Origin: Burkholderia cepacia
GTDB lineage: Bacteria; Pseudomonadota; Gammaproteobacteria; Burkholderiales; Burkholderiaceae
Direction of reading: 5' to 3'
Length of the DNA: 64,000 nucleotides
Assembly: GCF_029962485.1 (NCBI RefSeq)
Contig: NZ_CP073638.1
Coordinates: forward strand, 992,001-1,056,000
This document shows, in pieces, positions 15,863 to 25,091 of the stretch. The notes beneath the pieces were generated by a model that did no database searches, was not told the DNA's origin, and saw nothing but the letters and a program-made list of their open reading frames with translations. Both the position numbers and the translations under genes were made by a program. Position 1 is the stretch's first letter; every line of letters begins with the position of its first letter.

Positions 15863-16720
15863 ATGAAAACACTCGACATCGAAGCCGTGCAGGCGTTCGT
15901 GCTGACTGCCGACCTCAAGAGCTTCACACGGGCCGCCGAAGCCATGGACACGACGCAATCGGCGGTGAGCCTGAAGATCAAGCGGCTCGAAGACGGTCTC
16001 GGCCGCCGCCTGCTGGAGCGCACGCCACGGCAGGTGCGCCTGTCTGCGGACGGCACCGCGTTCCTGGCGCCCGCGCGCGAACTGGTGGCCGCACACCACG
16101 GCGCGGTCGGCGCATTCGGCACCGGGCAGCGGCGGCTGGTGATCGGTGTCAGCCACCATGTCGTCGGCGCCGATCTGCCGATGCTGCTGCGGCGCATGAG
16201 TGAAGCGGAACCGGCGCTCGTGCTCGAGATCCGCGTCGCGGCATCACGCGACGTACTCGACGCGTTCGATCGCGGCCAGCTCGACGCAGCCGTCGCGCTG
16301 CAGCACGACAGTCGGCGGCTCGACGGCGAAACCATCCTGTCGGAGTCGTTCGGCTGGATGGCGGCGGCGGATTTCGAGTACCATCCGCCGCAACCGCTGC
16401 GGCTGGCCACCCAGGCCGAGCCGTGCAGCGTGCGCCGCATGGCGGTCGGCGCGCTCGACGAAGCCGGTGTCGCCTGGACGGAAGTCTTTGTCGGCGGCGG
16501 TGTCGCGACGATCGGCGCGGCGGTGTCGGCGGGGCTGGCCGTCGCGGCGCTCGGGCATCGCGTGGCGCCTGCCGCCACGGTCGACGTGGGCACGCGATAC
16601 GGGCTGCCACCGTTGCCGGCACGCGACGTGGTGCTTCATTCGAATCTGACCGATGCACGTGCGCGGCAGGCATTGCGCACGCTGGGCGCGGCGCTCAGGT
16701 CGTCGGTCGGCATGCGTTGA
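15863..16720 (+). CDS. LysR-family transcriptional regulator
   Basis: A 285-aa regulator. The winged HTH spans about residues 1-60 (FVLTADLKSFTRAAEAM, then TTQSAVSLKIKRLEDGLG). A periplasmic-binding-like effector domain follows (RRLVIGVSHHVVGADLPMLL onward). The effector is unknown. It is transcribed divergently from the DUF4865 gene and probably controls it. The start at 15863 leaves the inverted repeat in non-coding DNA; the ATG at 15848 is possible. Confidence 0.85.
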   Translation: MKTLDIEAVQAFVLTADLKSFTRAAEAMDTTQSAVSLKIKRLEDGLGRRLLERTPRQVRLSADGTAFLAPARELVAAHHGAVGAFGTGQRRLVIGVSHHVVGADLPMLLRRMSEAEPALVLEIRVAASRDVLDAFDRGQLDAAVALQHDSRRLDGETILSESFGWMAAADFEYHPPQPLRLATQAEPCSVRRMAVGALDEAGVAWTEVFVGGGVATIGAAVSAGLAVAALGHRVAPAATVDVGTRYGLPPLPARDVVLHSNLTDARARQALRTLGAALRSSVGMR

Positions 16721-16805
16721 GGTCGCACGCGTCGGTGCTCGTCGTCTCGCTCACGCCTGGCCGATGCCGAACCGCCTCTCCCGGAGAGAACACACATGCG
16801 TCCGC

Positions 16806-16996
16806 TGGAAGAACGGGCTGCACGACTCCTACGAGAGCATGCGCTGGCCAGGCTGGCAAGCCGAGGTTCAGGGCTGGCCACGGACCAATGCTTCAGCTTC
16901 TATCCGTTCCTGTGGACGAAAGACGGATCGGTCGACGTTTCCGATCTGTACGCACTCCAGATCGGCGCCGGGCCCGTGGCGTCACGGCAACCCTGA
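16806..16996 (+). pseudogene. Frameshifted, N-terminally truncated gene remnant (DUF2625-like)
   Basis: One frame reads WKNGLHDSYESMRWPGWQAE from 16806. Near 16865-16876 the sensible reading shifts to another frame that continues GLATDQCFSFYPFLWTKDGS and stops at 16996. Joined, they resemble the C-terminal part of a small cytoplasmic DUF2625-type protein (RWPGW...YPFLW pattern), recalled from memory. No N-terminal part is visible upstream. An ATG at 16796 behind GGAGAG could express a 66-aa peptide in the second frame, but I consider this a decayed gene. Confidence 0.45.
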
Positions 16997-17194
16997 CCGG
17001 GCATCCGGACACCGCGATTCGCGGAGATGCCGCCGCGTCTGGGTCGCGTTTTGACCGCATCGACATGCTTCGATGCGCGCCACGGTAAAATTCCCCGTTC
17101 ATGTCACCCGCCCGTGCAGGTCACCCATGCCTGCCCGGGTCAACATCAAAACCATCATCGCGTTGATTTCCTTGCACTTTTCATCTCGCGGCGC

Positions 17195-17782
17195 ATGAGT
17201 TACTCGCTCGCCACCACCTACACCCGCGAACTCGAGATCCGCAAGAGCCGCTTCATCGGGCTCGCGATCCCCGTCGACGACCGCGACGCCGCGATGCAGG
17301 CGCTGCAGCGCCTGCGCGACGAGCATCCAACGGCCACTCATGTGTGCTGGGCGCTGCTGGCGGGCGGCCAGTCCGGCATGTCGGACGACGGCGAGCCGTC
17401 GGGCACTGCGGGCCGGCCCATTCTAGAAGTGCTGCGCCATCACGATCTCGACGGTGTGCTCGGCGCAGTCGTGCGTTACTACGGCGGCGTGAAGCTCGGC
17501 GCGGGCGGACTGGTACGCGCATACACCGATGCAATCGCGTCGGCGCTGCTCGATGCCGAGCGCATCGAGCGCGTTCGCCAGACGCGGCTCGCGATTGAGA
17601 TCGGCTACCCCGAGGAGGCGCGCGTGCGCCGCTGGATCGAACAGGCCGGCTATGAACTGGTGGACAGCGCGTACGGGATGACGGTGAAGCTCGTGATCAA
17701 GCTGCCGGAAAACGCCGAGGCCGATGCGCGAGCGGAACTGTTCGACCTGACGCAGGGACGCGCGGGTTTCCCGGTGCTTTGA
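17195..17782 (+). CDS. YigZ/IMPACT family protein
   Basis: A 195-aa protein. The UPF0029 (IMPACT) domain has EIRKSRFIGLAIPV, THVCWALLAGG, MSDDGEPSGTAGRPILEVL and the hallmark VVRYYGGVKLGAGGLVRAYTDA. A C-terminal DUF1949 domain follows (YELVDSAYGMTVKLVIKLPE). The eukaryotic relative interferes with GCN2 activation; bacterial members are suggested to bind nucleic acids or ribosomes, but the function is not settled. ATG at 17195 matches the usual family N-terminus (MSYSLATTYTRELEIRKSRF). It appears to be a stand-alone gene. Confidence 0.9.
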   Translation: MSYSLATTYTRELEIRKSRFIGLAIPVDDRDAAMQALQRLRDEHPTATHVCWALLAGGQSGMSDDGEPSGTAGRPILEVLRHHDLDGVLGAVVRYYGGVKLGAGGLVRAYTDAIASALLDAERIERVRQTRLAIEIGYPEEARVRRWIEQAGYELVDSAYGMTVKLVIKLPENAEADARAELFDLTQGRAGFPVL

Positions 17783-18021
17783 GCGTCGACACTCGGCCAC
17801 GCTCCGTTGGATTCGTTTTTATACAGGCTCTCAGGTTCTGGCTTCCGCGTGGGTCTCTCGGCGCGGTCGTATGCTTTGGCGCGTCGGAACGGCTCGATTC
17901 GACGTTGACGACGCTCATCGAAGCGCACATTACGGCACGCTTTCGACACTGTCAATTCGATATCTTGAAAGACTGTAAAACCCGTCCCGTGAATCCGTCG
18001 ATCCCGGCGAAGACGCAAAAA

Positions 18022-18050
18022 AAACGCACCGCATGACGCGGTGCGCTTTT
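18022..18050. terminator. Bidirectional intrinsic terminator downstream of ppk2
   Basis: An 8-bp GC-rich stem (18025-18032 with 18038-18045, loop 33-37) is flanked by an A-run on the left and a T-run on the right. It works in both directions. On the minus strand it lies ~36 bp past the ppk2 stop with an 8-T tail; on the plus strand it follows the YigZ gene at a distance. Confidence 0.8.
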
Positions 18051-18080
18051 TCCTATCAAAACCCGCCTGGGTGAACCAGG

Positions 18081-19031
18081 TCAGTACGTATCCGGCACGA
18101 TCATGTCGTCCGGCGTCGGCCGGCGGATGTAATCCTCGTGATGCTCGCGCGGCGGCAGGTCGATCGACGCGTGCGGCACCTCGTGATACGGCACCTGGGT
18201 CAGCAGGTGGTGGATGCAGTTCAGCCGCGCGCGCTTCTTGTCGACGGCCTGCACGACCCACCAAGGCGCTTCGGGAATATGCGTGCGCTGCAGCATCTCT
18301 TCCTTCGCGGCCGTGTAGGCCTCCCAGCGGCGTCGGCTTTCGAGGTCCATCGGGCTCAGCTTCCACTGCTTCAGCGGATCCTCGATCCGGGCCTGGAAGC
18401 GCACTTCCTGCTCGTGATCGGTGATCGAGAACCAGTACTTGACGATCTGGATCCCGCTGCGCACGAGCATCTTCTCGAACTCAGGCACCGACCGGAAGAA
18501 CTCCTCGTACTCGTCGTCCGTACAGAAATTCATCACGCGCTCGACGCCCGCGCGGTTGTACCAGCTGCGGTCGAACAGCACGATCTCGCCGCCGGCCGGC
18601 AGATGCGCGACGTAGCGCTGGAAATACCATTGCGTGCGCTCGCGATTGCTCGGTGCGGGCAGCGCGGCGACGCGACACACGCGCGGGTTCAGGCGCTGCG
18701 TGATGCGCTTGATCGCGCCGCCCTTGCCGGCCGCGTCGCGCCCTTCGAAAATGACGACGAGCCGGTGCCCCGTGCTCACAACCCAGTCCTGCAGCTTCAC
18801 GAGTTCGCCCTGCAGCCGGAACAACTCGCGGAAATATTCCTTGCGCGCCTCGCGACGCTCTAGCGAAAACAGCAACTCGTCGCCGTCGTCGAAGCGCCGG
18901 TCGTCGAGTTCCATCTCGAGTTCTTCGTCGTACGCGTCGACGAGATCCTCCTCGAAACGACGCTGGCGCGCTTCCATCGAGTTCGTATCGGCGAGGTTGT
19001 CGGTCTCGGTGCGGGTATCGTTGTCGCCCAT
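18081..19031 (-). CDS. ppk2: Polyphosphate kinase 2 (PPK2 family)
   Basis: A 316-aa cytoplasmic kinase of the PPK2 family, which uses polyphosphate to phosphorylate nucleoside diphosphates or monophosphates. Walker A is FEGRDAAGKGGAIKR and Walker B VLFDRSWYNRAGVERVMNF; the lid region carries RIEDPLKQWKLSPMDLESRR. An acidic N-terminal tail of ~45 residues precedes the catalytic domain. Single-domain length and motifs fit class I PPK2. The start at 19031 follows GGAGG closely. It is monocistronic, ending at the bidirectional terminator. Confidence 0.92.
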   Translation of the reverse strand: MGDNDTRTETDNLADTNSMEARQRRFEEDLVDAYDEELEMELDDRRFDDGDELLFSLERREARKEYFRELFRLQGELVKLQDWVVSTGHRLVVIFEGRDAAGKGGAIKRITQRLNPRVCRVAALPAPSNRERTQWYFQRYVAHLPAGGEIVLFDRSWYNRAGVERVMNFCTDDEYEEFFRSVPEFEKMLVRSGIQIVKYWFSITDHEQEVRFQARIEDPLKQWKLSPMDLESRRRWEAYTAAKEEMLQRTHIPEAPWWVVQAVDKKRARLNCIHHLLTQVPYHEVPHASIDLPPREHHEDYIRRPTPDDMIVPDTY

Positions 19032-19118
19032 GGGGCCTCCTTCCATCATTGACGCAGCCAAACGCCGCCATTATCCCAGTGTCGCGCGTCAAATTCATGA
19101 AAATTGGCGCCATACCCG

Positions 19119-20513
19119 TCAGAAGCGGAAGTTCAACAGCACACTGGCCAGCACCGGGTTCGCCGAAATGTCGAACGTATTCGATGCGAGCGTCCGGTTC
19201 GGCTGGCTGATGTCGAGCGTGATCTTCGTGCGCAGCGGGATGTAGGTGACCATTCCGGTGATCCAGAGCCGGCGCGTGATCTGGTAGCTCGCACCGACGG
19301 TAAACACCGGCTCCCACACGCTCTTCACCTTCGCCGACACGTTGGTCCGGCCCGACAGCAGCAAGTCGCCACCGGCATCCCAGATCCGCTGGAACAACGC
19401 CGGGTCGAGCAGCAACGACTGCAGGCTGCCGATGTCCGCGCCCGCCGCAAGCAGCCCGCCGAGCGACGCCAGCTTGCGCTGGAACACGGGGTTCAGGTTC
19501 GTGTTCGTGAAGCGCGTATAGCTGAGGCCGATGCCCGCGAACGGGCGAAAGCGGTCGTCGCGCTCGCCGAGGTAGTACTTGAACACGACGGACCCGAGCC
19601 ACGCCCGCGTGGTCGCGAGCGGGTTGCTTTGCGTGTTCGCGAGATCGATCAGCGGAAAGCGCCCCGGGACGCCGGCAAAAATACGATCGAGCGGCAACGC
19701 GATGCTGCCGCGCCCGCGCAACGTCAGCACCGGCGGAATGCCGGCCCCGAGTTCGGCCGCCCAGTTCTCCGAGAAAAAGTGCGTGAAGGTGAACGCCAGC
19801 GTGTTCGTATTGCTCAGCGACAGGCTCGAACCCTGGTTCTGGAAGCTGTTCAGCCCAAGCGCGTCGGTGTGCGTCGTCACGGGCGTCGACCGGCCGGTGG
19901 TCGCGATGAAGTGCCAGCCGAGGCCGACCATGTTGCGGTCGTCGCTCATCAGCTGCTCGAGCAACGGCGGCGCCTGTGCGGCCGGCAGATCGGGCAGGCT
20001 CGACGGATCGACCGGATGCAGCTCGTACGGCATCCGGTCCGCGTGGACGACGCCGCCGGCCGGTGCGTCATCCGCCGTTGCATCGTGTGGCGCGGCCGGA
20101 TCGCAGCCGCCGGCCGCACCGTTGCCGTCGAAGCCGATACCGTCCGTGCCATCGTCGCGCACTGCCGCGCACGCACGCAGCGCTCCGCCGGTTCGCTGCC
20201 CGAGCGTGATCTTGCGTGCGGTCAGCGGAATGGCATCGGGTGGCGGCACGTCGACCGACGCACCTTCGCGCCGGCCACGCACCGGCTCCGTATCGGTCGC
20301 CCACGCGCGCGCATCGAACCCGTCCGCATCGCCGCCCGGCCAGAAGCCGATCCCGTCGGCGCCGGCCTGCCAGCGCGACTCCGCATCGCCGTCCGGCTGC
20401 GGCGCGCCGTGCGCGGCGGCCGCGCACGCGAACAGCGTCGCGCCGATCCAGCGCGACAGCGGACGCGCGGCGCCCGGCCGCGCGCGGCGGCGGGTAGTAT
20501 CGCGATTCGTCAT
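19119..20513 (-). CDS. OmpW-family outer-membrane protein with long N-terminal extension
   Basis: A 464-aa exported protein. After a signal peptide (WIGATLFACAAAAHG) comes an unusual ~150-residue Asp/Gly/Ala-rich region with repeated DGIGF motifs and paired Cys (ACAAVRDD, GGCDP). The OmpW-like barrel starts at about residue 190 (MVGLGWHFIATTG; TFTHFFSENWAAELGAGIPP; FRPFAGIGLSYTRF) and ends in a C-terminal Phe (VLASVLLNFRF), as expected for BAM-assembled barrels. Its ATG lies 4 bp after the HlyD-like gene, so it is the last gene of the peptide-export operon. It could form a surface receptor, exit pore or protective component; typical OmpW proteins are about 200-250 aa, so the extension is notable. 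Confidence 0.75.
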   Translation of the reverse strand: MTNRDTTRRRARPGAARPLSRWIGATLFACAAAAHGAPQPDGDAESRWQAGADGIGFWPGGDADGFDARAWATDTEPVRGRREGASVDVPPPDAIPLTARKITLGQRTGGALRACAAVRDDGTDGIGFDGNGAAGGCDPAAPHDATADDAPAGGVVHADRMPYELHPVDPSSLPDLPAAQAPPLLEQLMSDDRNMVGLGWHFIATTGRSTPVTTHTDALGLNSFQNQGSSLSLSNTNTLAFTFTHFFSENWAAELGAGIPPVLTLRGRGSIALPLDRIFAGVPGRFPLIDLANTQSNPLATTRAWLGSVVFKYYLGERDDRFRPFAGIGLSYTRFTNTNLNPVFQRKLASLGGLLAAGADIGSLQSLLLDPALFQRIWDAGGDLLLSGRTNVSAKVKSVWEPVFTVGASYQITRRLWITGMVTYIPLRTKITLDISQPNRTLASNTFDISANPVLASVLLNFRF

Positions 20514-20517
20514 CGGC

Positions 20518-21813
20518 TCAGGCCGGCACGCCGAACAGGCGCTGGCGGATCCGGTACAGCGGCTCGAACAGCCATTCGAGCAGGCTGCGCCGCTCCAGCA
20601 CGATGTCGGCCTTCAGCATCATCCCGGCCCGCAGCGACAGCGGCCGCCCTTCGAACGACGGCGTACGATCAGCCAGTTCGACCCAGGTCTTGAAGTAGGT
20701 CTGCGGCGCGGCCGCATCGCCCGGCAGGTTCAGCTCCTTCGCCGAGAACGCAACGGGCGAGATCGACAGCACCTTGCCGCGATAGGTGCCGAACTTCTCG
20801 ACCGGATAGCTTGCGTACGCAACCTTCACTTCCTGTCCCTTCTTCACGAAGCCGGCTTTCGACGACGGAATGTAGACCTCGGCGATCAGCCCGTCGGCCT
20901 TCGCGGGCAGGATCTCGACGACGCGCGTGCCCGGCGGGTCGATCACGCCGCCCTGCACGACGTCGAGCCGCACGATCTGCCCGTCGGCCGGCGCGTACAG
21001 CACCTGGTTCACGTTCTCGTCGATGTTGTATTCCTTCGCGTTCAGCTCCTCCTGCTTGATCTTCAGTTCCGCGTTCGCGCCGTCGTACTTGCTCTGCATC
21101 GTGTCGAGATCGCCGCGCAGCTTCATCGCATTCTTCGCGAGCTCGGCGCGGCGCAGCAGCAGGTCCTGATATGCCTGCCCGGCCTGCAGGTACTGCGTGT
21201 TGACCTGGTTGTACTGTTCGAGCGTCACGACCTGTTCGTCGAGCAGCTGCTTCACGCGGGCGCGTCGTTCGCCGTACTCGTCGACGATGCGCTTCTGGTC
21301 CTGGATCTGCCGGTCGATCAGCCCGCGGCTCTCGCCCTGCGCGGCGATCTGCTGGTTGATCTGCTGCACCGACGACTTGTATTCGAGGCGCGCCGCATCG
21401 ATCTGCTGCGTGACCTCGACGCGCTGCCGGTCGAGTGCCGCGCGCATCCCCTGCACGTTGTTCGCCTGGCTCACGAAGCTCGTGTCGCGCGTCACCGCCA
21501 GCAGCCGCTGGCCGGCCTTCACCTGCTGGTCCTTGCCGACGTAGATGTCGCGTACGGCCCAGCCCGGCGGTGCGCTGACGCCGATCAGCCCCGAGCGCGG
21601 CGTCAGCATCCCCGACACGCTCTCGGTATTCGCGTAGCTCAGTTCGACGAGCGCCGTCACGAACATCGCGAACATCGCCAGCGACAGGTAGCAGAAGAAC
21701 CGCATCGACACCGGCACGTCGACGACGCCGTGGATCACGGTGCCGAAGGTCGTGCCGCGCGCGAGCTTGCGCGACGGTTTCTGTTCTCGGAGGGCAGCGT
21801 TCCAGTTCGGCAT
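20518..21813 (-). CDS. HlyD-type periplasmic adaptor of a type I peptide exporter
   Basis: A 431-aa membrane fusion protein. A cytoplasmic N-terminus and one membrane segment (FCYLSLAMFAMFVTALVEL) precede a biotinyl-lipoyl-like half (SGMLTPRSGLIGVSAPPGW). A long coiled coil follows (about 110-260, e.g. IDRQIQDQKRIVDEYGERRA), then the second lipoyl half (VLYAPADGQIVRLDVVQGGV) and a beta-barrel domain. It links the C39 ABC exporter to an outer-membrane channel, as CvaA does for microcin V. It starts 12 bp after the acyltransferase gene and is 4 bp from the OmpW-like gene. Confidence 0.88.
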   Translation of the reverse strand: MPNWNAALREQKPSRKLARGTTFGTVIHGVVDVPVSMRFFCYLSLAMFAMFVTALVELSYANTESVSGMLTPRSGLIGVSAPPGWAVRDIYVGKDQQVKAGQRLLAVTRDTSFVSQANNVQGMRAALDRQRVEVTQQIDAARLEYKSSVQQINQQIAAQGESRGLIDRQIQDQKRIVDEYGERRARVKQLLDEQVVTLEQYNQVNTQYLQAGQAYQDLLLRRAELAKNAMKLRGDLDTMQSKYDGANAELKIKQEELNAKEYNIDENVNQVLYAPADGQIVRLDVVQGGVIDPPGTRVVEILPAKADGLIAEVYIPSSKAGFVKKGQEVKVAYASYPVEKFGTYRGKVLSISPVAFSAKELNLPGDAAAPQTYFKTWVELADRTPSFEGRPLSLRAGMMLKADIVLERRSLLEWLFEPLYRIRQRLFGVPA

Positions 21814-21825
21814 GGGGCAGGCTCG

Positions 21826-22827
21826 TCAGGAGCGACGCCGCGTGGCCGCATCGAGCAGCGGCGTCGGCATCAGGTAAGGCGTGAAGTGTTCCCAGAAATG
21901 CCATTGCTCGGGCTGGCGCACGAGTGCCTGCTCAAGCCGGTCGACGATGCGCTGGTGCGTCGCGCGCACCGGCGACGCGTCGTCGTCCGCGCCGAGCATC
22001 GGCGCGAGCGGGCTGGCCGCGAGTTCGGTGAAATGCACCGCGCAGCGATCGCGAAACGGCACGCCCGTCGCGTACGCGACGAGCAGCGGGATCCCCTGCT
22101 CGACCGCGAGCTTCACGCCGCCGCCCGCCATCCGCACCCAGCGCCCGCCGAGCCGGCAGCGGTTGGTCTTGCCGAACTTGCCGTGCAGGTCGGAGAACAG
22201 CAGGAACACGGGTGCCTCGCGCCGCAGGCTCGTGATCAGCCGCCGCAGGTGCACGCGCTCGTCGATGTCGATGAACTCGACTTCGCCGGCGCCGTATTCG
22301 GCAACAAGCCGCAGCGCATCGTCGAAGAACGCGCCGGGCGCATCGCGATGCAGGATCACCATCAGCTTGCGATCGTCGGGAATCATGAAGCGCAGCTTCG
22401 TGACAAACAGCATCAGGTTGCCGAAGTGCAGCCCCGCGAGCATCAGCGGGCCGCCGCGCGCGAGCGCCGTGCGCAGCTGGTCCTCGCCGTCGCACGCCAT
22501 CCCGTCGATCATCGACTTCATCGATTCGAGGCTGTGCGTGCGCAGCTTGAGCCCGGCGAACTCGGCCTCGAACAGCTCGCGCACGATCGCGGCCGACACT
22601 TCCCGCACGCGCCGCGGATCGTCGTTCAGGTGCGCGCTCAGCATGTACGCCACCGCGCGCTCGATCGATTCGCGAATGCACGGAAAACAGCGCAGGCACG
22701 CGCCCGAACACCAGCGCATCAGCCGCAGCCCGCGCGCGGGCGACGTGCGCAGCGCGACCGCGCGCACCGCGCGGCGCACCAGGAACGCATACGAGAACGG
22801 ATTCAGCAGAAAGAGACGCCCGAGCAT
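21826..22827 (-). CDS. LpxL/HtrB-like lysophospholipid acyltransferase-fold protein
   Basis: A 333-aa LPLAT-superfamily protein. It has a basic and hydrophobic N-terminus, the block GGPLMLAGLHFGNLMLFVTK, then VFLLFSDLHGKFGKTNRCRL and MAGGGVKLAVEQGIPLLVAY. In LpxL-type enzymes the catalytic motif is HX4(D/E); here the His of HFGNLM is followed at the acidic position by Met, so activity may be altered or lost. The ATG at 22827 overlaps the stop codon of the ABC exporter, so it is part of the operon. It might acylate the peptide or an envelope lipid; both are inference. Confidence 0.75.
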   Translation of the reverse strand: MLGRLFLLNPFSYAFLVRRAVRAVALRTSPARGLRLMRWCSGACLRCFPCIRESIERAVAYMLSAHLNDDPRRVREVSAAIVRELFEAEFAGLKLRTHSLESMKSMIDGMACDGEDQLRTALARGGPLMLAGLHFGNLMLFVTKLRFMIPDDRKLMVILHRDAPGAFFDDALRLVAEYGAGEVEFIDIDERVHLRRLITSLRREAPVFLLFSDLHGKFGKTNRCRLGGRWVRMAGGGVKLAVEQGIPLLVAYATGVPFRDRCAVHFTELAASPLAPMLGADDDASPVRATHQRIVDRLEQALVRQPEQWHFWEHFTPYLMPTPLLDAATRRRS

Positions 22828-24947
22828 CACCGCGTCTCCTCGTTCGTGCGCCATGCGTCGGTCGCGTCGATCAGTACGCCGTCGTGCATCTGGTAGATGC
22901 GGTCGACCATCGACAGGATCGACGCATCGTGCGTGACGAGCACGATCGTGCACGGCAGCGTCAGCACGTTGCGGCAGATCTCGTGCGTCGTCGCCTGGTC
23001 GAGGTTCGACGAAAACTCGTCGAGGATCAGCAGGCGCGGCTCGCAATATAGCGCCCGCGCGATCAGCAGCCGCTGCATCTGGCCGGCCGACAGGAATTTC
23101 TGCGTATCGCCGAGCGGCGTGTCGTAGCGATGGTCGAGCCGCTCGATCTCGTCGTGGATGCAGGCGAGCTTCGCCGCGTCGAACATCGCGCCGATCCGCG
23201 GCGCCGGCGCAAAGTTCGTGATGTTGTCGCGGATCGTCCCGCGAAACAGCTGGTCGGACTGCGTGACGGCCGCGAGATGCTTGCGGTACTGCCGCAGGTT
23301 TACTTCCGCGAGATCGACGCCGCCGACGAACAGCGTGCCGGGGTCCGGCCGCACGAGCCCGCAGATCAGGTTCAGCAGCGTCGTCTTGCCGCTGCCGGTG
23401 CGGCCGACGATCGCGATCTTGCTGCCGGCCGGCACGTCAAGCGCGATGTCCCGCAGGATCGGGCGGTTGCCGCCCTTCGGCGTGTACGACAGCGCACGGA
23501 TCGACAGCGCGCCATCGAATCCGTCGACCGGCCGCACGACCGCGTCCGGCGCAGGCTCCTCGGTCTCGGTCTGCAGCACGTCGGCGACGCGGTCCATGTG
23601 AACCTGCAGCACCTTGCGGCGCACGTAGAGCTGGATCGAATCGATGAACTTGTCCGCGAACAGGTTCTTGTACTGGATGAACGCATAGATCACGCCGATC
23701 GTGCTCTGGCCGTGCATCACGAGCCACGCGCCGTATGTGACGATCACCAGTTGCTCGACATGCACGATCCCCTTCGAGATTGCATCGAACAGCAACTGCA
23801 GCCGCTCCTGCTGGCGCATCGCTTGCAGCTTCTGCGTGAACGCGTTGACCCACAGGCTGCTGCGCGCGGTCTCGGCCGACAGCAGCTTGATCGAGTGTGC
23901 GGAGCGGATGTTCTCGATCAGCAGCGCGTCGGCTTCGGCGCCGCGCGTGAGGATCTGCGACATCGCGTCCTGCAGTTGCGGCTGGATCGCGAGCCGGCTC
24001 AGCGCGAACAGCACCATCCCGGCGAGGCTGATGCCGGCCAGCACGGGGCTGTAGTACAGCATCAGCACGAGCGTCAGCGTGCAGGTCACGATATTCAGCA
24101 GCCCGCCGACCAGCCCGTCGACGAGAAACCGCCCGACCTCGGACACCGACGACACGCGCGAGATCGAGTCGCCGGTGTTGTGGAACAGGAAATAGCCGAT
24201 CGGCAGCCGCGCGAGATGGCCGACCATGTTCGCCGACAGTTGCTGCGACACGATGTTGCGCAGGTAGCTCTTGATGTTGCCGACGAGGTTCGCGTACAGC
24301 GTGTCGAACAGGAACACGATCGCGAACAGGATCGTCAGCAGATACAGGATGTCGACGTCGGTCTTCTTCAGCGCCTCGTCGATCGTCAGTTGCACGTACG
24401 ACGGGCCGAGCAGCAGCAGGAGCTGCGCCGCGACGCCGCCCGCGATACCGATCGCGAGGCTCTTGCGGATGCCCGTCAGACCTTCGAGGTAGTCGCGCAG
24501 CCGGATCCGGTCAGCCTGCCCCGCCCGCGTGAAGCCGATGTCCGGATTCAGCTCGAGCGCGTAGCCGGTGATGTGCGTGAGCGCCTGCGCGAGCGGCAGC
24601 TTCGTCTCGCCGAGCGCGGGGTCGACGATGTGCACGCTGCCGTAGCCGACCTTCGTCAGCACGACATAGTGGTTCATCCCCCAGTGCAGGATGCACGGCG
24701 TCTTGAGCGCGTCGAGCTCGCCCGCGTCGAACTGCAGCCCGCGTGCGCGCAGGCCGAGATCGTTCGAGATCTCCATCAGGTCGAAGAACGACAGCCCGGA
24801 ATCGATCCGGACCGGATAGCGGTTGCGCAGCGTGCGCAACGTCGTTTCGCGCCCGTGCCACGACGCGATCATCGCGAGGCAGGCCAGGCCGCACTCCGTC
24901 ACCTCGTCCTGCAGGACCGGACGGACTTTACGCGTATTGAAAAGCAT
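22827..24947 (-). CDS. C39-peptidase ABC exporter for double-glycine peptides
   Basis: A 706-aa peptidase-containing ABC transporter that cuts leaders after GG and exports the peptide. The N-terminal C39 domain keeps Gln13, Cys19 (QDEVTECGLACLAMI), His93 (MNHYVVL) and Asp109 (HIVDPALG). A six-helix membrane domain follows (about 160-440). The ATPase has Walker A GRTGSGKTTLL, signature LSAGQ (one change from LSGGQ) and Walker B LLILDE. All catalytic positions look intact. It lies 144 bp after the peptide A gene, and its stop overlaps the acyltransferase start. Confidence 0.93.
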   Translation of the reverse strand: MLFNTRKVRPVLQDEVTECGLACLAMIASWHGRETTLRTLRNRYPVRIDSGLSFFDLMEISNDLGLRARGLQFDAGELDALKTPCILHWGMNHYVVLTKVGYGSVHIVDPALGETKLPLAQALTHITGYALELNPDIGFTRAGQADRIRLRDYLEGLTGIRKSLAIGIAGGVAAQLLLLLGPSYVQLTIDEALKKTDVDILYLLTILFAIVFLFDTLYANLVGNIKSYLRNIVSQQLSANMVGHLARLPIGYFLFHNTGDSISRVSSVSEVGRFLVDGLVGGLLNIVTCTLTLVLMLYYSPVLAGISLAGMVLFALSRLAIQPQLQDAMSQILTRGAEADALLIENIRSAHSIKLLSAETARSSLWVNAFTQKLQAMRQQERLQLLFDAISKGIVHVEQLVIVTYGAWLVMHGQSTIGVIYAFIQYKNLFADKFIDSIQLYVRRKVLQVHMDRVADVLQTETEEPAPDAVVRPVDGFDGALSIRALSYTPKGGNRPILRDIALDVPAGSKIAIVGRTGSGKTTLLNLICGLVRPDPGTLFVGGVDLAEVNLRQYRKHLAAVTQSDQLFRGTIRDNITNFAPAPRIGAMFDAAKLACIHDEIERLDHRYDTPLGDTQKFLSAGQMQRLLIARALYCEPRLLILDEFSSNLDQATTHEICRNVLTLPCTIVLVTHDASILSMVDRIYQMHDGVLIDATDAWRTNEETR

Positions 24948-25091
24948 GGTCGGACACCCGGGGCGCGACGACGCGCCGCCCGGGCCTGCCGGTGCGGGCC
25001 CGTGGCGGGTCGTGCGCGATACGCATGGGCGCAGCCGGCACGCTGCCGGCTGCGACGGAAGATCGGTGTTACCGGCCGCCCGGCGGGCCGC

